Shown here: positions 34,703 through 42,279 of the stretch, one piece after another
Layout: every line of letters begins with the position of its first letter
How positions within the stretch are numbered: position 1 is the first letter of the stretch
Position numbers and translations under genes: made by a program
The notes under the pieces: model-generated
Seen by the model: only the letters and a program-made list of their open reading frames with translations
Told to the model about the DNA's origin: nothing
Databases searched by the model: none
From: Streptomyces sp. SAT1
Lineage (GTDB): Bacteria > Actinomycetota > Actinomycetes > Streptomycetales > Streptomycetaceae
Direction: 5' to 3'
Assembly (NCBI RefSeq): GCF_001654495.1
Contig: NZ_CP015849.1
Coordinates: 1,502,501 to 1,566,500, forward strand
DNA length: 64,000 bases

Positions 34703-34797
34703 CGGCGTACGGGTGATTGGCGGCGTACGGGTGATTGCCGGGCGACGCGCCCGGCGCGCGCTCGCCCGCGCGGTGGCCACGGCTCACTCTGTGGCGC

Positions 34798-35031
34798 ATG
34801 GCGAGATGTGAAGTATGCGGAAATGACTACGGTATGACCTTCGAGGTGCACGCCCAGGGCGCCGTGCACGTCTTCGACTGCTTCGCCTGCGCGATCCACC
34901 GCATGGCACCGATCTGCGAGCACTGCCGGGTCCAGGTCATCGGGCAGGGCGTCGAGGTCGAGGGGCACTGGTACTGCGGCGGCCACTGCGCCCGTGCCGA
35001 GGGGAGGGCCGGCATCGTCGACAGTGTCTGA
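34798..35031 (+). CDS. Small Cys-rich (zinc-ribbon-like) protein
   Basis: 77 residues with four CxxC-type clusters: CEVC (4-7), CFAC (28-31), CEHC (40-43) and CGGHC near residue 60, plus His residues. Clearly a metal-binding protein; old annotations call such sequences prokaryotic metallothionein, but zinc-finger structure is equally likely. It lies between the exonuclease and surf1. CACTCT (34785-34790) seven bases before the ATG, and no ribosome site, suggest leaderless translation. Confidence 0.82.
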   Translation: MARCEVCGNDYGMTFEVHAQGAVHVFDCFACAIHRMAPICEHCRVQVIGQGVEVEGHWYCGGHCARAEGRAGIVDSV

Positions 35032-35116
35032 GGACGCCCCCGCGCCCGGGGGCGCGGCGCCGCCCGAGGACACCCCTGCCGGAAACACACCGTGGCGCGG
35101 GAGGTACCGTCGTGGG

Positions 35117-35947
35117 GTGTACCGCTTCCTGTTGACCCGCCAGTGGGTGATCCTCACTCTCTTCGCGATCGCGCTGATCCCGACGATGGCCTGGCTGGGC
35201 TTCTGGCAGTTGCACCGCCACGACCACCGGCAGGCACTGAACCAGGTGATCGAGGCCTCACTGGCGGCCCCGCCCGTGCCCGTGGAGTCGCTGACCTCGG
35301 TCGGCGGCGAGGTCGCGCACGACGACATCTACCGCCGGGTCACCGCCGAGGGCCACTTCGACACCGCGCACGAACTCGTGGTGCGCCGCCGCACCAACGC
35401 GGACGACCGGGTCGGCTACCACGTCCTGACGCCGTTCGTGACGAACGACGGCAAGGTCCTCCTCGTCAACCGGGGCTGGGTCCCGTCACCCACCTCGCAG
35501 TCCGCCTTCCCGAAGATCCCGGCACCGCCCTCCGGCGACCTCACGGTCACCGGGCGGCTGATGCAGGACCAGACGACGGCCGCCAGCGGCATCAAGAACG
35601 TCAAGGGGCTGCCGGACCGCCAGATCATGCTGATCAACAGCGAGCAGGTCGGCGCCCTCCTGCGCGACCGGGGCCTTCCCTCCGCGTCGGCGGTGCTGGG
35701 CGGCTATGTCGAGCTGACGACGCCCGCGCCCGAGGGCGGCAGCCCCGAGCCGGTCCCGTCGCCCAAGGAGGACACGAGCTGGATCGGCGTGGACGACATC
35801 AACCTGCCGTACGCGATCCAGTGGTGGCTGTTCGCCGCCTGCGTCCCCGTGGGCTGGCTGATCCTGGTCCGCCGCGAGCTGCGGGACCGGGCGGGCAGGG
35901 CGCAGGAGGAACCCGCGCGCGAGGAGTCCGCACCCGCCGCGGTGTAG
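35117..35947 (+). CDS. SURF1-family cytochrome oxidase assembly protein
   Basis: 276 residues with the SURF1 layout: N-terminal membrane helix (VILTLFAIALIPTMAWLGFWQL, followed by the HRHDHR segment), a large outer domain with the LLVNRGWVP motif and QIMLINSEQV, and a C-terminal helix (PYAIQWWLFAACVPVGWLIL). It assists heme-a insertion into cytochrome c oxidase. GTG at 35117 gives the family N-terminus VYRFLLTRQW; GTG at 35024, which overlaps the stop of the Cys-rich gene, is an alternative that would add 31 residues. Confidence 0.92.
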   Translation: MYRFLLTRQWVILTLFAIALIPTMAWLGFWQLHRHDHRQALNQVIEASLAAPPVPVESLTSVGGEVAHDDIYRRVTAEGHFDTAHELVVRRRTNADDRVGYHVLTPFVTNDGKVLLVNRGWVPSPTSQSAFPKIPAPPSGDLTVTGRLMQDQTTAASGIKNVKGLPDRQIMLINSEQVGALLRDRGLPSASAVLGGYVELTTPAPEGGSPEPVPSPKEDTSWIGVDDINLPYAIQWWLFAACVPVGWLILVRRELRDRAGRAQEEPAREESAPAAV

Positions 35948-36010
35948 CCGCACGGCACGGCCGCCGCCCCGCCCTCGCCCCGCACCGGGACGAGCGGGCA
36001 GGATAGGGCC

Positions 36011-36766
36011 ATGGATCTTGGACTGAAGGACCGGGTGTACGTCGTCACCGGGGCCACCCGCGGGCTGGGCAACGCCGCGGCGCGCGAGCTGGTCGCGGAC
36101 GGCGCGAAGGTGGTCGTCACCGGGCGGGACGGGAAGCGGACCGCCGAGGCCGCGGCCGAGCTGGGCCCGAACGCCGTCGGGGTGGCCGTGGACAACGCGG
36201 ATCCCGGCGCGGCCGAGCGCCTGATCGCGGCGGCACGCGAGCACTTCGGCGGCTTCCACGGCATCCTCGTCAGCGTCGGCGGACCGCCGCCGGGCTTTGT
36301 CGCCGACACCACCGACGAGCAGTGGCAGTCGGCGTTCGAGTCGGTGTTCCTGGGCGCGGTGCGGCTGGCGCGGGCCGCCGCGGCGGAGCTGGAGGAGGGC
36401 GGCGTCATCGGCTTCGTGCTGTCGGGTTCGGTGCACGAGCCGATCGCGGGGCTGACCATCTCCAACGGTCTGCGGCCCGGACTCGCCGGGTTCGCCAAGT
36501 CGCTGGCGGACGAGCTGGGCCCGCGCGGCATCCGGGTCGTCGGCCTGCTGCCCGCCCGGATCGACACCGACCGCATGCGCGAGCTGGACGGTCTGTCGGC
36601 GGACCCGACGGCGACGCGGACCGCGAACGAGTCCCGCGTCCCGCTGCGCAGGTACGGCACCCCGGCGGAGTTCGGCCGGGCCGCGGCCTTCCTGCTCTCC
36701 CCGGCCGCCTCCTACGTCACGGGCGTGATGCTGCCCGTGGACGGCGGGTTCCGGCACGGCTTCTGA
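36011..36766 (+). CDS. SDR-family oxidoreductase
   Basis: 251 residues. Cofactor motif TGATRGLG, VSVGGPPPG in place of the usual NNAG, and the active-site region LSGSVHEPIAGLTISNGLRPGL, in which the standard YxxxK is not obvious: NGLRPG replaces it, as in a subgroup of SDRs of unclear activity. The C-terminus VTGVMLPVDGGFRHGF is standard. Substrate unknown and classical catalysis uncertain. CAGGAT six bases before the ATG suggests a leaderless start. Ends at a hairpin shared with the convergent hydratase gene. Confidence 0.9.
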   Translation: MDLGLKDRVYVVTGATRGLGNAAARELVADGAKVVVTGRDGKRTAEAAAELGPNAVGVAVDNADPGAAERLIAAAREHFGGFHGILVSVGGPPPGFVADTTDEQWQSAFESVFLGAVRLARAAAAELEEGGVIGFVLSGSVHEPIAGLTISNGLRPGLAGFAKSLADELGPRGIRVVGLLPARIDTDRMRELDGLSADPTATRTANESRVPLRRYGTPAEFGRAAAFLLSPAASYVTGVMLPVDGGFRHGF

Positions 36767-36806
36767 CCTCCGGCCGGGCACCCGCCGCCGCGCCACCGCC
36801 GGACCG

Positions 36807-36839
36807 CCGCCGTCCCGCCGGATCGCGATGCGACGGCGG
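36807..36839. terminator. Hairpin between convergent SDR and enoyl-CoA hydratase genes
   Basis: CCGCCGTC (36807-36814) pairs with GACGGCGG (36832-36839). A moderate eight-pair stem in a convergent gap; probable terminator. Confidence 0.5.
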
Positions 36840-36902
36840 GGCGGGGTGCGGTGGCAGGGCGCGCTGCGGCGGCGCGGCGCGCGGGCCGCTCGGCGGGGGG
36901 CG

Positions 36903-37724
36903 CTACTCGCCGAGGCCGGCCAGGTCGCGCAGGCGGCGGGCCTGGGCCTGCCGCTCGGCGGCGCGCTGCTCCTCGTAGGAGTGCTCCCGGGCGCCCTGGA
37001 GCAGGGCCTTGGTCTCGATGACCGCGCCGCGGGGCGCGGCGAGGACCGCCGAGGCCAGATCGCGCGCGGTGTCGTCCAGCTGGTCGCGGGGCACGGCGAG
37101 GTTGGCCAGCCCGGTGGCGACCGCCTCCTCGGCCGTGACGAAGCGGCCCGTCAGGCAGATCTCCAGCGCGCGGGCCTGGCCGACGAGCCCCACCAGCGGA
37201 TGTGTGCCGGTGAGGTCCGGGACCAGGCCGAGGCTGGTCTCGCGCATCGCGAACTGCACATCGTCCGCGACGACCCGCAGGTCGCAGGCGAGCGCCAGCT
37301 GGAAGCCGGCCCCGATGGCATGTCCCTGGACCACGGCGACGGACACCACGTCCGGGCGCCGCCACCAGGTGAACGCCTCCTGGTACTCGGCGATGGCCGC
37401 GTCCAGCTCGGCGTCGCCGCCGCGCGCCAGGTCGAGGAAGGACGGCTCGCCGTCGAAGCCTTCGGGCGTGAACGCCTGCCGGTCGAGCCCGGCGGAGAAG
37501 GACTTCCCCTCGGCGCGCAGCAGGACGACGCGGACGGAGCCCGGCAGCAGCCGCCCGGCCTCGGCGAGCGCGCGCCACAGGGCGGGGCTCTGCGCGTTGC
37601 GCTTGGCCGGGTTGGTCAGCGTCACCGTGGCGAGCGTGTCGTCGACGGTGAGCCGTACGCCGTCCTTGTCGAGAACTGTGTCGCGTACTGGTTCGAGGTC
37701 GTGCTCGTTTCCGGGCGAAGCCAT
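36903..37724 (-). CDS. Enoyl-CoA hydratase/isomerase family protein
   Basis: 273 residues, crotonase fold. Oxyanion-hole signatures KSFSAGLDRQAF and VQGHAIGAGFQLALACDLRV are present, with the ETSLGLVPDLTGTH segment where catalytic glutamates lie. Typical length. Activity (hydratase, isomerase or other CoA chemistry) cannot be fixed; the Glu in RETSLGL is retained. GGAGG six bases before the ATG. Confidence 0.92.
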   Translation of the reverse strand: MASPGNEHDLEPVRDTVLDKDGVRLTVDDTLATVTLTNPAKRNAQSPALWRALAEAGRLLPGSVRVVLLRAEGKSFSAGLDRQAFTPEGFDGEPSFLDLARGGDAELDAAIAEYQEAFTWWRRPDVVSVAVVQGHAIGAGFQLALACDLRVVADDVQFAMRETSLGLVPDLTGTHPLVGLVGQARALEICLTGRFVTAEEAVATGLANLAVPRDQLDDTARDLASAVLAAPRGAVIETKALLQGAREHSYEEQRAAERQAQARRLRDLAGLGE

Positions 37725-37883
37725 GGGGCGCCTCCGATGGGTGCGGTCAGCTCGGGACGCCGTACGGTCGCACTGTCGTGCGAGACGTACGAGCGCCCGT
37801 AAGTGACTGCACAGTAACCACCCGGCCGGCCGGTCGACCGACCGGGTGGCCACCGTAGGAGCCGATGGACCGCCCGCGGTCGG

Positions 37884-38105
37884 TCAGGCCGAAGCGGCCT
37901 TCTTGCCGCGCGTCGCCCCGCCACGCCCACGGAGCGTGACGCCCGACTCGCTGAGCATCCGGTGCACGAAGCCATACGAGCGGCCGGTCTCCTCGGCCAA
38001 CGCCCGAATGCTCGCACCGGCGTCGTACTTCTTCTTCAGGTCTGCCGCGAGCTTGTCGCGCGCGGCGCCGGTCACCCGGCTGCCCTTCTTCAGAGTCTCG
38101 GCCAC
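37884..38105 (-). CDS. gbn: Small HTH nucleoid-associated protein, Gbn-like
   Basis: 73 residues: VAETLKKGSRVTGAARDKLA, KKKYDAGASIRALAEETGRSY, then GFVHRMLSESGVTLRGRGG and a basic tail. The short HTH (SIRALAEETGRSYGFVHRML) and length match the Streptomyces GATC-binding nucleoid protein Gbn (SCO1839), known to affect sporulation and antibiotic production. GTG start with GAGGAGG eight bases upstream. Its own upstream region holds a GATC at 38145 and four more at 38375-38430, consistent with autoregulation or a boundary for the neighbouring ABC-F gene. Confidence 0.88.
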   Translation of the reverse strand: MAETLKKGSRVTGAARDKLAADLKKKYDAGASIRALAEETGRSYGFVHRMLSESGVTLRGRGGATRGKKAASA

Positions 38106-38144
38106 CCGTGCCTCCTCATGGGAAGTGCGCTCTGGTCTCCTCAT

Positions 38145-38430
38145 GATCACCCCTCCGGGGCCGCATGGCCACCCATTCGGCAAGGTCCGTGAGACAGGCT
38201 TGTGACGACAGGAGCACGTCCCCACATGCGGAATTGCCGATTCCGCACGTCACCGTCCGTACGGCCGAACGGGTTGTTCCGCGAAGTGCCAGGTCAGAGA
38301 CGCACGACGGCCGAGCCCTTGGCACATAAGGGCTCGGCCGGGAAATACGTGGCAGACACACCTCGATACGAGGAGATCTCACGCAGATGATGGATCACCG
38401 ATGGGCCGAATGATCCATACCCTGTTGATC
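38145..38430. promoter_or_regulatory. GATC cluster with an inverted repeat upstream of gbn
   Basis: GATC at 38145, 38375, 38393, 38412 and 38427; the middle pair belongs to the inverted repeat ATGGATCA (38390-38397) and TGATCCAT (38411-38418). The 376-base gap contains no gene and is less GC-rich than its surroundings. Confidence 0.6.
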
Positions 38431-38481
38431 AGCGCCCGGCCGGGTCGGCGGACGGGGCCGGGGACGCGGTGCCGGACGGGG

Positions 38482-40080
38482 TCAGGCGAGGGCGACCAGG
38501 TCCGCGTAGCCCGCGCCCCACAGGTCCTCGACGCCGTCGGGCAGCAGGATGATGCGCTCCGGCTGGAGCGCCTGGACGGCGCCCTCGTCGTGCGTGACGA
38601 GGACGACGGCGCCCTTGTAGGTGCGCAGCGCGCCGAGGATCTCCTCGCGGCTGGCCAGGTCGAGGTTGTTGGTGGGCTCGTCCAGGAGCAGCACGTTGGC
38701 CGAGGACACGACCAGGGTGGCCAGCGCGAGCCGGGTCTTCTCGCCGCCGGAGAGGACTCCGGCCGGCTTGTCGACGTCGTCGCCGGAGAACAGGAACGAG
38801 CCGAGCACCTTGCGGACCTCGACGAGGTCCATGTCGGGCGCTGCCGAACGCATGTTCTCCAGGACGGTGCGCTCCGGGTCCAGGGTCTCGTGCTCCTGGG
38901 CGTAGTAGCCGAGCTTGAGGCCGTGACCGGGGACGACCTGGCCGGTGTCGGGCTTCTCCACCCCGCCGAGCAGCCGCAGCAGTGTGGTCTTGCCCGCGCC
39001 GTTGAGGCCGAGGATGACGACCCGGGAGCCCTTGTCGATGGCCAGGTCGACGTCGGTGAAGATCTCCAGCGAGCCGTACGACTTCGACAGGCCCTCGGCC
39101 GTCAGCGGGGTCTTGCCGCAGGGCGAGGGCTCGGGGAAGCGCAGCTTGGCGACCTTGTCGGACTGGCGGACCGCCTCAAGGCCGGAGAGCAGCTTGTCCG
39201 CGCGCCGGGCCATGTTCTGCGCGGCGACGGTCTTGGTGGCCTTGGCGCGCATCTTGTCGGCCTGGGCGTTGAGAGCGGCGGCCTTCTTCTCGGCGTTGGC
39301 GCGCTCGCGCTTGCGGCGCTTCTCGTCGGCCTCGCGCTGCTGCTGGTAGAGCTTCCAGCCCATGTTGTAGATGTCGATCTGGGAGCGGTTGGCGTCCAGG
39401 TAGAACACCTTGTTGACGACCGTCTCGACCAGGTCCGCGTCGTGGGAGATCACGATGAAGCCGCCGCGGTAGGTCTTCAGATAGTCACGCAGCCAGATGA
39501 TCGAGTCCGCGTCGAGGTGGTTGGTCGGCTCGTCCAGCAGCAGGGTGTCCGCGTCGGAGAACAGGATCCGGGCCAGCTCGATCCGGCGGCGCTGACCGCC
39601 GGAGAGGGTGTGCAGGGGCTGGCCGAGCACCCGGTCGGGCAGGTTCAGCGCGGCGGCGATGGTGGCGGCCTCGGCCTCGGCGGAGTAGCCGCCCTTGGTG
39701 AGGAACTCCGTCTCCTGGCGCTCGTACTGCTTCATCGCCTTGTCGCGGGTGGCGCCCTTGCCGTTGGCGATGCGCTGCTCGTTCTCGCGCATCTTGCGGA
39801 TCAGCACGTCCAGGCCGCGGGCGGAGAGGATACGGTCGCGGGCGAGCACGTCGAGGTCGCCGGTGCGGGGGTCCTGCGGGAGATAGCCGACCTCACCCGA
39901 ACGGGTGATGGTGCCCGCGGCCGGGATGCCCTCGCCGGCCAGGCACTTGGTGAGCGTGGTCTTGCCTGCGCCGTTACGGCCGACCAGGCCGATGCGGTCG
40001 CCCTTGGCGACGCGGAAGGTGGCGCTCTCGATGAGGATGCGGGCACCGGCGCGCAGCTCGATACCGGAAGCGGAGATCAC
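38482..40080 (-). CDS. ABC-F family ATPase (ribosome-associated type)
   Basis: 532 residues with two ABC domains and no membrane part: Walker A GRNGAGKTT (domain 1) and GLNGAGKTT (domain 2), signatures LSGGQRRR and LSGGEKTR, Walker B LLLDEPTNHLD and LLLDEPTNNLD. The linker (about 240-320) is long, basic and helical (READEKRRKRERANAEKKAAA), the P-site-tRNA interaction motif of ABC-F translation factors. Likely roles are translation fidelity or ribosome protection. GTG start. A seven-codon mini-ORF 58 bases upstream may regulate it. Confidence 0.93.
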   Translation of the reverse strand: MISASGIELRAGARILIESATFRVAKGDRIGLVGRNGAGKTTLTKCLAGEGIPAAGTITRSGEVGYLPQDPRTGDLDVLARDRILSARGLDVLIRKMRENEQRIANGKGATRDKAMKQYERQETEFLTKGGYSAEAEAATIAAALNLPDRVLGQPLHTLSGGQRRRIELARILFSDADTLLLDEPTNHLDADSIIWLRDYLKTYRGGFIVISHDADLVETVVNKVFYLDANRSQIDIYNMGWKLYQQQREADEKRRKRERANAEKKAAALNAQADKMRAKATKTVAAQNMARRADKLLSGLEAVRQSDKVAKLRFPEPSPCGKTPLTAEGLSKSYGSLEIFTDVDLAIDKGSRVVILGLNGAGKTTLLRLLGGVEKPDTGQVVPGHGLKLGYYAQEHETLDPERTVLENMRSAAPDMDLVEVRKVLGSFLFSGDDVDKPAGVLSGGEKTRLALATLVVSSANVLLLDEPTNNLDLASREEILGALRTYKGAVVLVTHDEGAVQALQPERIILLPDGVEDLWGAGYADLVALA

Positions 40081-40137
40081 GGACAGACTCCAGGGCGGGT
40101 CGTTGGCGGGTTGGGCGGCTGAGGACGTTCCCGCCGT

Positions 40138-40161
40138 CTAATGCGCGAGGAGAAAGGCCAT
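40138..40161 (-). CDS. Seven-codon leader ORF upstream of the ABC-F gene
   Basis: Minus-strand ATG...TAG encoding MAFLLAH. TAGACT, a good -10, ends seven bases before the ATG, so the message would be leaderless and begin with this mini-ORF. Between its stop and the ABC-F start are GGCGG/CCGCC segments able to form alternative stems, as in ribosome-mediated attenuators of antibiotic-resistance ABC-F genes. Translation is unproven. Confidence 0.4.
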   Translation of the reverse strand: MAFLLAH

Positions 40162-40338
40162 GCGGAACAGTCTAACGGGGGTGTGCAAGCTGTTTTCCCG
40201 GGTGTTTGCCCAGAGGTGCGGCGGGCGCGGCGGGGCGTTGTCAGTGGCCGGTGCCACACTGGTCGGCGAACCGGATGGACAGGGCGGAACCGGGCGGGCG
40301 GCGGCTCGCGCGGCACGACACACAAGGGAGTGATCGGC

Positions 40339-40752
40339 ATGGCGGACACGGCCGGCGGACGTCCGAGCATCTACCCGACGCTGCTGTACGCGGACGCGAG
40401 GGCGGCCCTGCGGCAGCTCACCGAGGCCTTCGGCTTCACCGAGCTGTCCGTGTACGAGGGCGAGGACGGGCTCGTCCAGCACGCCGAGCTGGTGCAGGGC
40501 AACGGCGCGGTGATGCTCGGCTCCAAGGGGCACGGCGGACGCTTCGACGAGGCGATGCGCGGCTCCGGCCCGGTGGGGGTCTATGTCGTCGTGGACGACG
40601 TGGACGGCCACTACCAGCGGGCCGTGGACCACGGCGCGGAGATCCTGATGCCCCCGACGGACCAGGAGTACGGCTCCCGGGACTACATGGCCCGGGACGC
40701 CGAGGGCAACGTCTGGAGCTTCGGCACGTACGCCCCCCGCACGGAGGGCTGA
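40339..40752 (+). CDS. VOC (glyoxalase/bleomycin-resistance fold) protein
   Basis: 137 residues with the paired beta-alpha-beta-beta-beta modules of the VOC family: IYPTLLYADARAALRQLTEAF, the strand GAVMLGSKG, VGVYVVVDDVDGHYQRAV, and RDYMARDAEGNVWSFGTY. It is a glyoxalase-like protein of the PhnB type; substrate unknown. AAGGGAG precedes the ATG. The gene ends just before the IS110 element, which seems to have landed in its downstream spacer without damage. Confidence 0.88.
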   Translation: MADTAGGRPSIYPTLLYADARAALRQLTEAFGFTELSVYEGEDGLVQHAELVQGNGAVMLGSKGHGGRFDEAMRGSGPVGVYVVVDDVDGHYQRAVDHGAEILMPPTDQEYGSRDYMARDAEGNVWSFGTYAPRTEG

Positions 40753-40808
40753 CGGCGCGTGCACACCGGCGGGGGGTGCCTCTATGTCGTTCGTCAAGCT
40801 CGCTGTGG

Positions 40809-42017
40809 TCATGCGGCGGCTGTTTCCGGGACGCGTGGTTCGTAGAAAGTGCCGTCACGGAGCATCGCGAACAGGACGCTGATGCGGTGGCGGGCGAGGC
40901 GGAGGAGGGCCTGGGTATGGGTCTTCCCGCGGGTCCGGCATTTGTCGTAGTAGGTGCGGGAGGTGGGGTCGTGCAGGGCTGCGAACGCGGAGAGGAACAT
41001 CGCACGTTTGAGCTGCCGGTTTCCGCCTCGTGGCGCGTGTTCGCCGTGGATCGAGGTCCCCGAGGACTTCGTTGCCGGAGCCAGGCCGGCGTAGGAGGCC
41101 AGGTGGGCGGCGGTGGGGAAACTGGTGCCGTCGCCGACGGTCACCAGCAGAACTGCGGCGGTCCTGACCGCGACTCCCGGCATCGAGGTCAGGACCTTGG
41201 AAAGAGGGTGATCCTCCAGCAGGGCTCTGATCTGGGCTTCCAACGCCCGGCGCTGTTCGTGGACGGCGGCGAGCGAGCGGGCCAGAGAAGGGATCACAGT
41301 GTCGAGGGTGCCGGTGCCGGGGACGACGACGGTCTGTTCGTCGAGCGCGTCGAAGATGTCGTCGATCAGCCGGACGGCCATGCGTGGAGCCTTGGGTCTG
41401 ACCACCTCGACGAGTCTGCGGCGGCCGGCTTTCCGCAGCGCGGCCGGGGAGCCGTAGCGTTCCAGCAGCCAGGTCAAGGCGGGGTGGTCCAGGCGTGGTC
41501 CGACGACGCGCTCCAGCGAGGGGTGGAACTGGGTGAGCAGGCCGCGTATCCGGTTGGAGGTGCGGGTGGCCTCGGCCGCGAGGTCCTGGTCGAAGCCCGC
41601 CAGCACGGTCAGCTCGGCGGTGATCTCGTCGGTCAGTTCCAGCGAGCGCAGCGTATGCGGCATGGTGCGGGCCGCGTCAGCGATCACCGCGGCGTCCTTC
41701 GCGTCGGTCTTCGCCTCACCCGGATACAGGTCGGCGATCCGCCGCATCGCCAGGCCGGGCAGGTAGGCGACCTTGCAGCCCGCATCCCTGGCCACGGTCA
41801 GCGGGAGGGCGCCGATGGAGGCGGGCTGGTCCACGATCACCAGGACGGTGCCGAACTTCGTGGTCAGCTTGTCGAAGACCGCCCGCAGCTTCGGCTCGCT
41901 GTTGGGCAGCTGCTTGTCGAAGACCTTCTTCCCGGCCAGGGTGAGCCCGTGGCCGTGATGAGCGGTTTTGCCGACGTCCAGGCCGAGGAACACGCCCACG
42001 TCTTCGGTGTCGAACAT
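40809..42017 (-). CDS. IS110-family transposase (DEDD recombinase)
   Basis: 402 residues, full length and uninterrupted. RuvC-like N-terminal domain with D14 (FLGLDVGKT), D63 (IVDQPAS, where many members have Glu) and D105/D108 (KTDAKDAAVIA); C-terminal Tnp_20-type domain with TSMPGVAVRTAAVLL, YAGLAPATKSSGTS (catalytic serine region) and GGNRQLKRAMF. These enzymes recombine DNA guided by a bridge RNA made from the element's non-coding end. GGAAAGG lies seven bases before the ATG. Probably still active, since no frame is broken. Confidence 0.95.
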   Translation of the reverse strand: MFDTEDVGVFLGLDVGKTAHHGHGLTLAGKKVFDKQLPNSEPKLRAVFDKLTTKFGTVLVIVDQPASIGALPLTVARDAGCKVAYLPGLAMRRIADLYPGEAKTDAKDAAVIADAARTMPHTLRSLELTDEITAELTVLAGFDQDLAAEATRTSNRIRGLLTQFHPSLERVVGPRLDHPALTWLLERYGSPAALRKAGRRRLVEVVRPKAPRMAVRLIDDIFDALDEQTVVVPGTGTLDTVIPSLARSLAAVHEQRRALEAQIRALLEDHPLSKVLTSMPGVAVRTAAVLLVTVGDGTSFPTAAHLASYAGLAPATKSSGTSIHGEHAPRGGNRQLKRAMFLSAFAALHDPTSRTYYDKCRTRGKTHTQALLRLARHRISVLFAMLRDGTFYEPRVPETAAA

Positions 42018-42240
42018 CGTGCCTTTCCAGAGAGTTGATCGTGCCGGCCTCGGCAGTGGTGTCGTACGCGCGCATCCACGTTATGCAGACCTGCCGCCCA
42101 CGAGCTGTCCGGCGTTGCGCCGGACCGGGCGGTGGCCGGACCTCTCATCAGCGTCTCCGACGGCACCTCCCAGGCCCGGTGACACCACCCCCCAGGTCAT
42201 GCCTTCGACAGGGGGCAACAGCCATGCCGGGCCCGGAGGC
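42018..42240 (-). ncRNA. Predicted bridge-RNA region of the IS110 element
   Basis: The 220 bases between the element's end and the transposase start are non-coding and rich in stems. One is a perfect eight-pair hairpin, GTCCGGCG-TTG-CGCCGGAC at 42107-42125; another pairs CCCCC and GGGGG across about 17 bases (near 42190-42216). In IS110 elements this upstream end is transcribed as the bridge RNA with target- and donor-binding loops. Exact ends and loops are not determined. Confidence 0.45.
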
Positions 42241-42279
42241 CAGCGGCCCCATTGCGGAACCGCGAAGAAGATAACGGGG

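Larger units (their letters stand above)
40775..42245 (-). mobile_element. IS110-family insertion sequence (boundaries approximate)
   Basis: About 1.45 kb containing one intact transposase gene and a roughly 220-base non-coding end upstream of it. No terminal inverted repeats or obvious target duplication are visible, as expected for IS110. The limits are estimated from where the sequence stops looking like the neighbouring genes; they need comparison with an empty site. Confidence 0.75.

Noticed and set aside
40775..42245. Terminal inverted repeats or target duplication for the insertion sequence
   Set aside because: None found, which is normal for IS110; exact ends were therefore left approximate.
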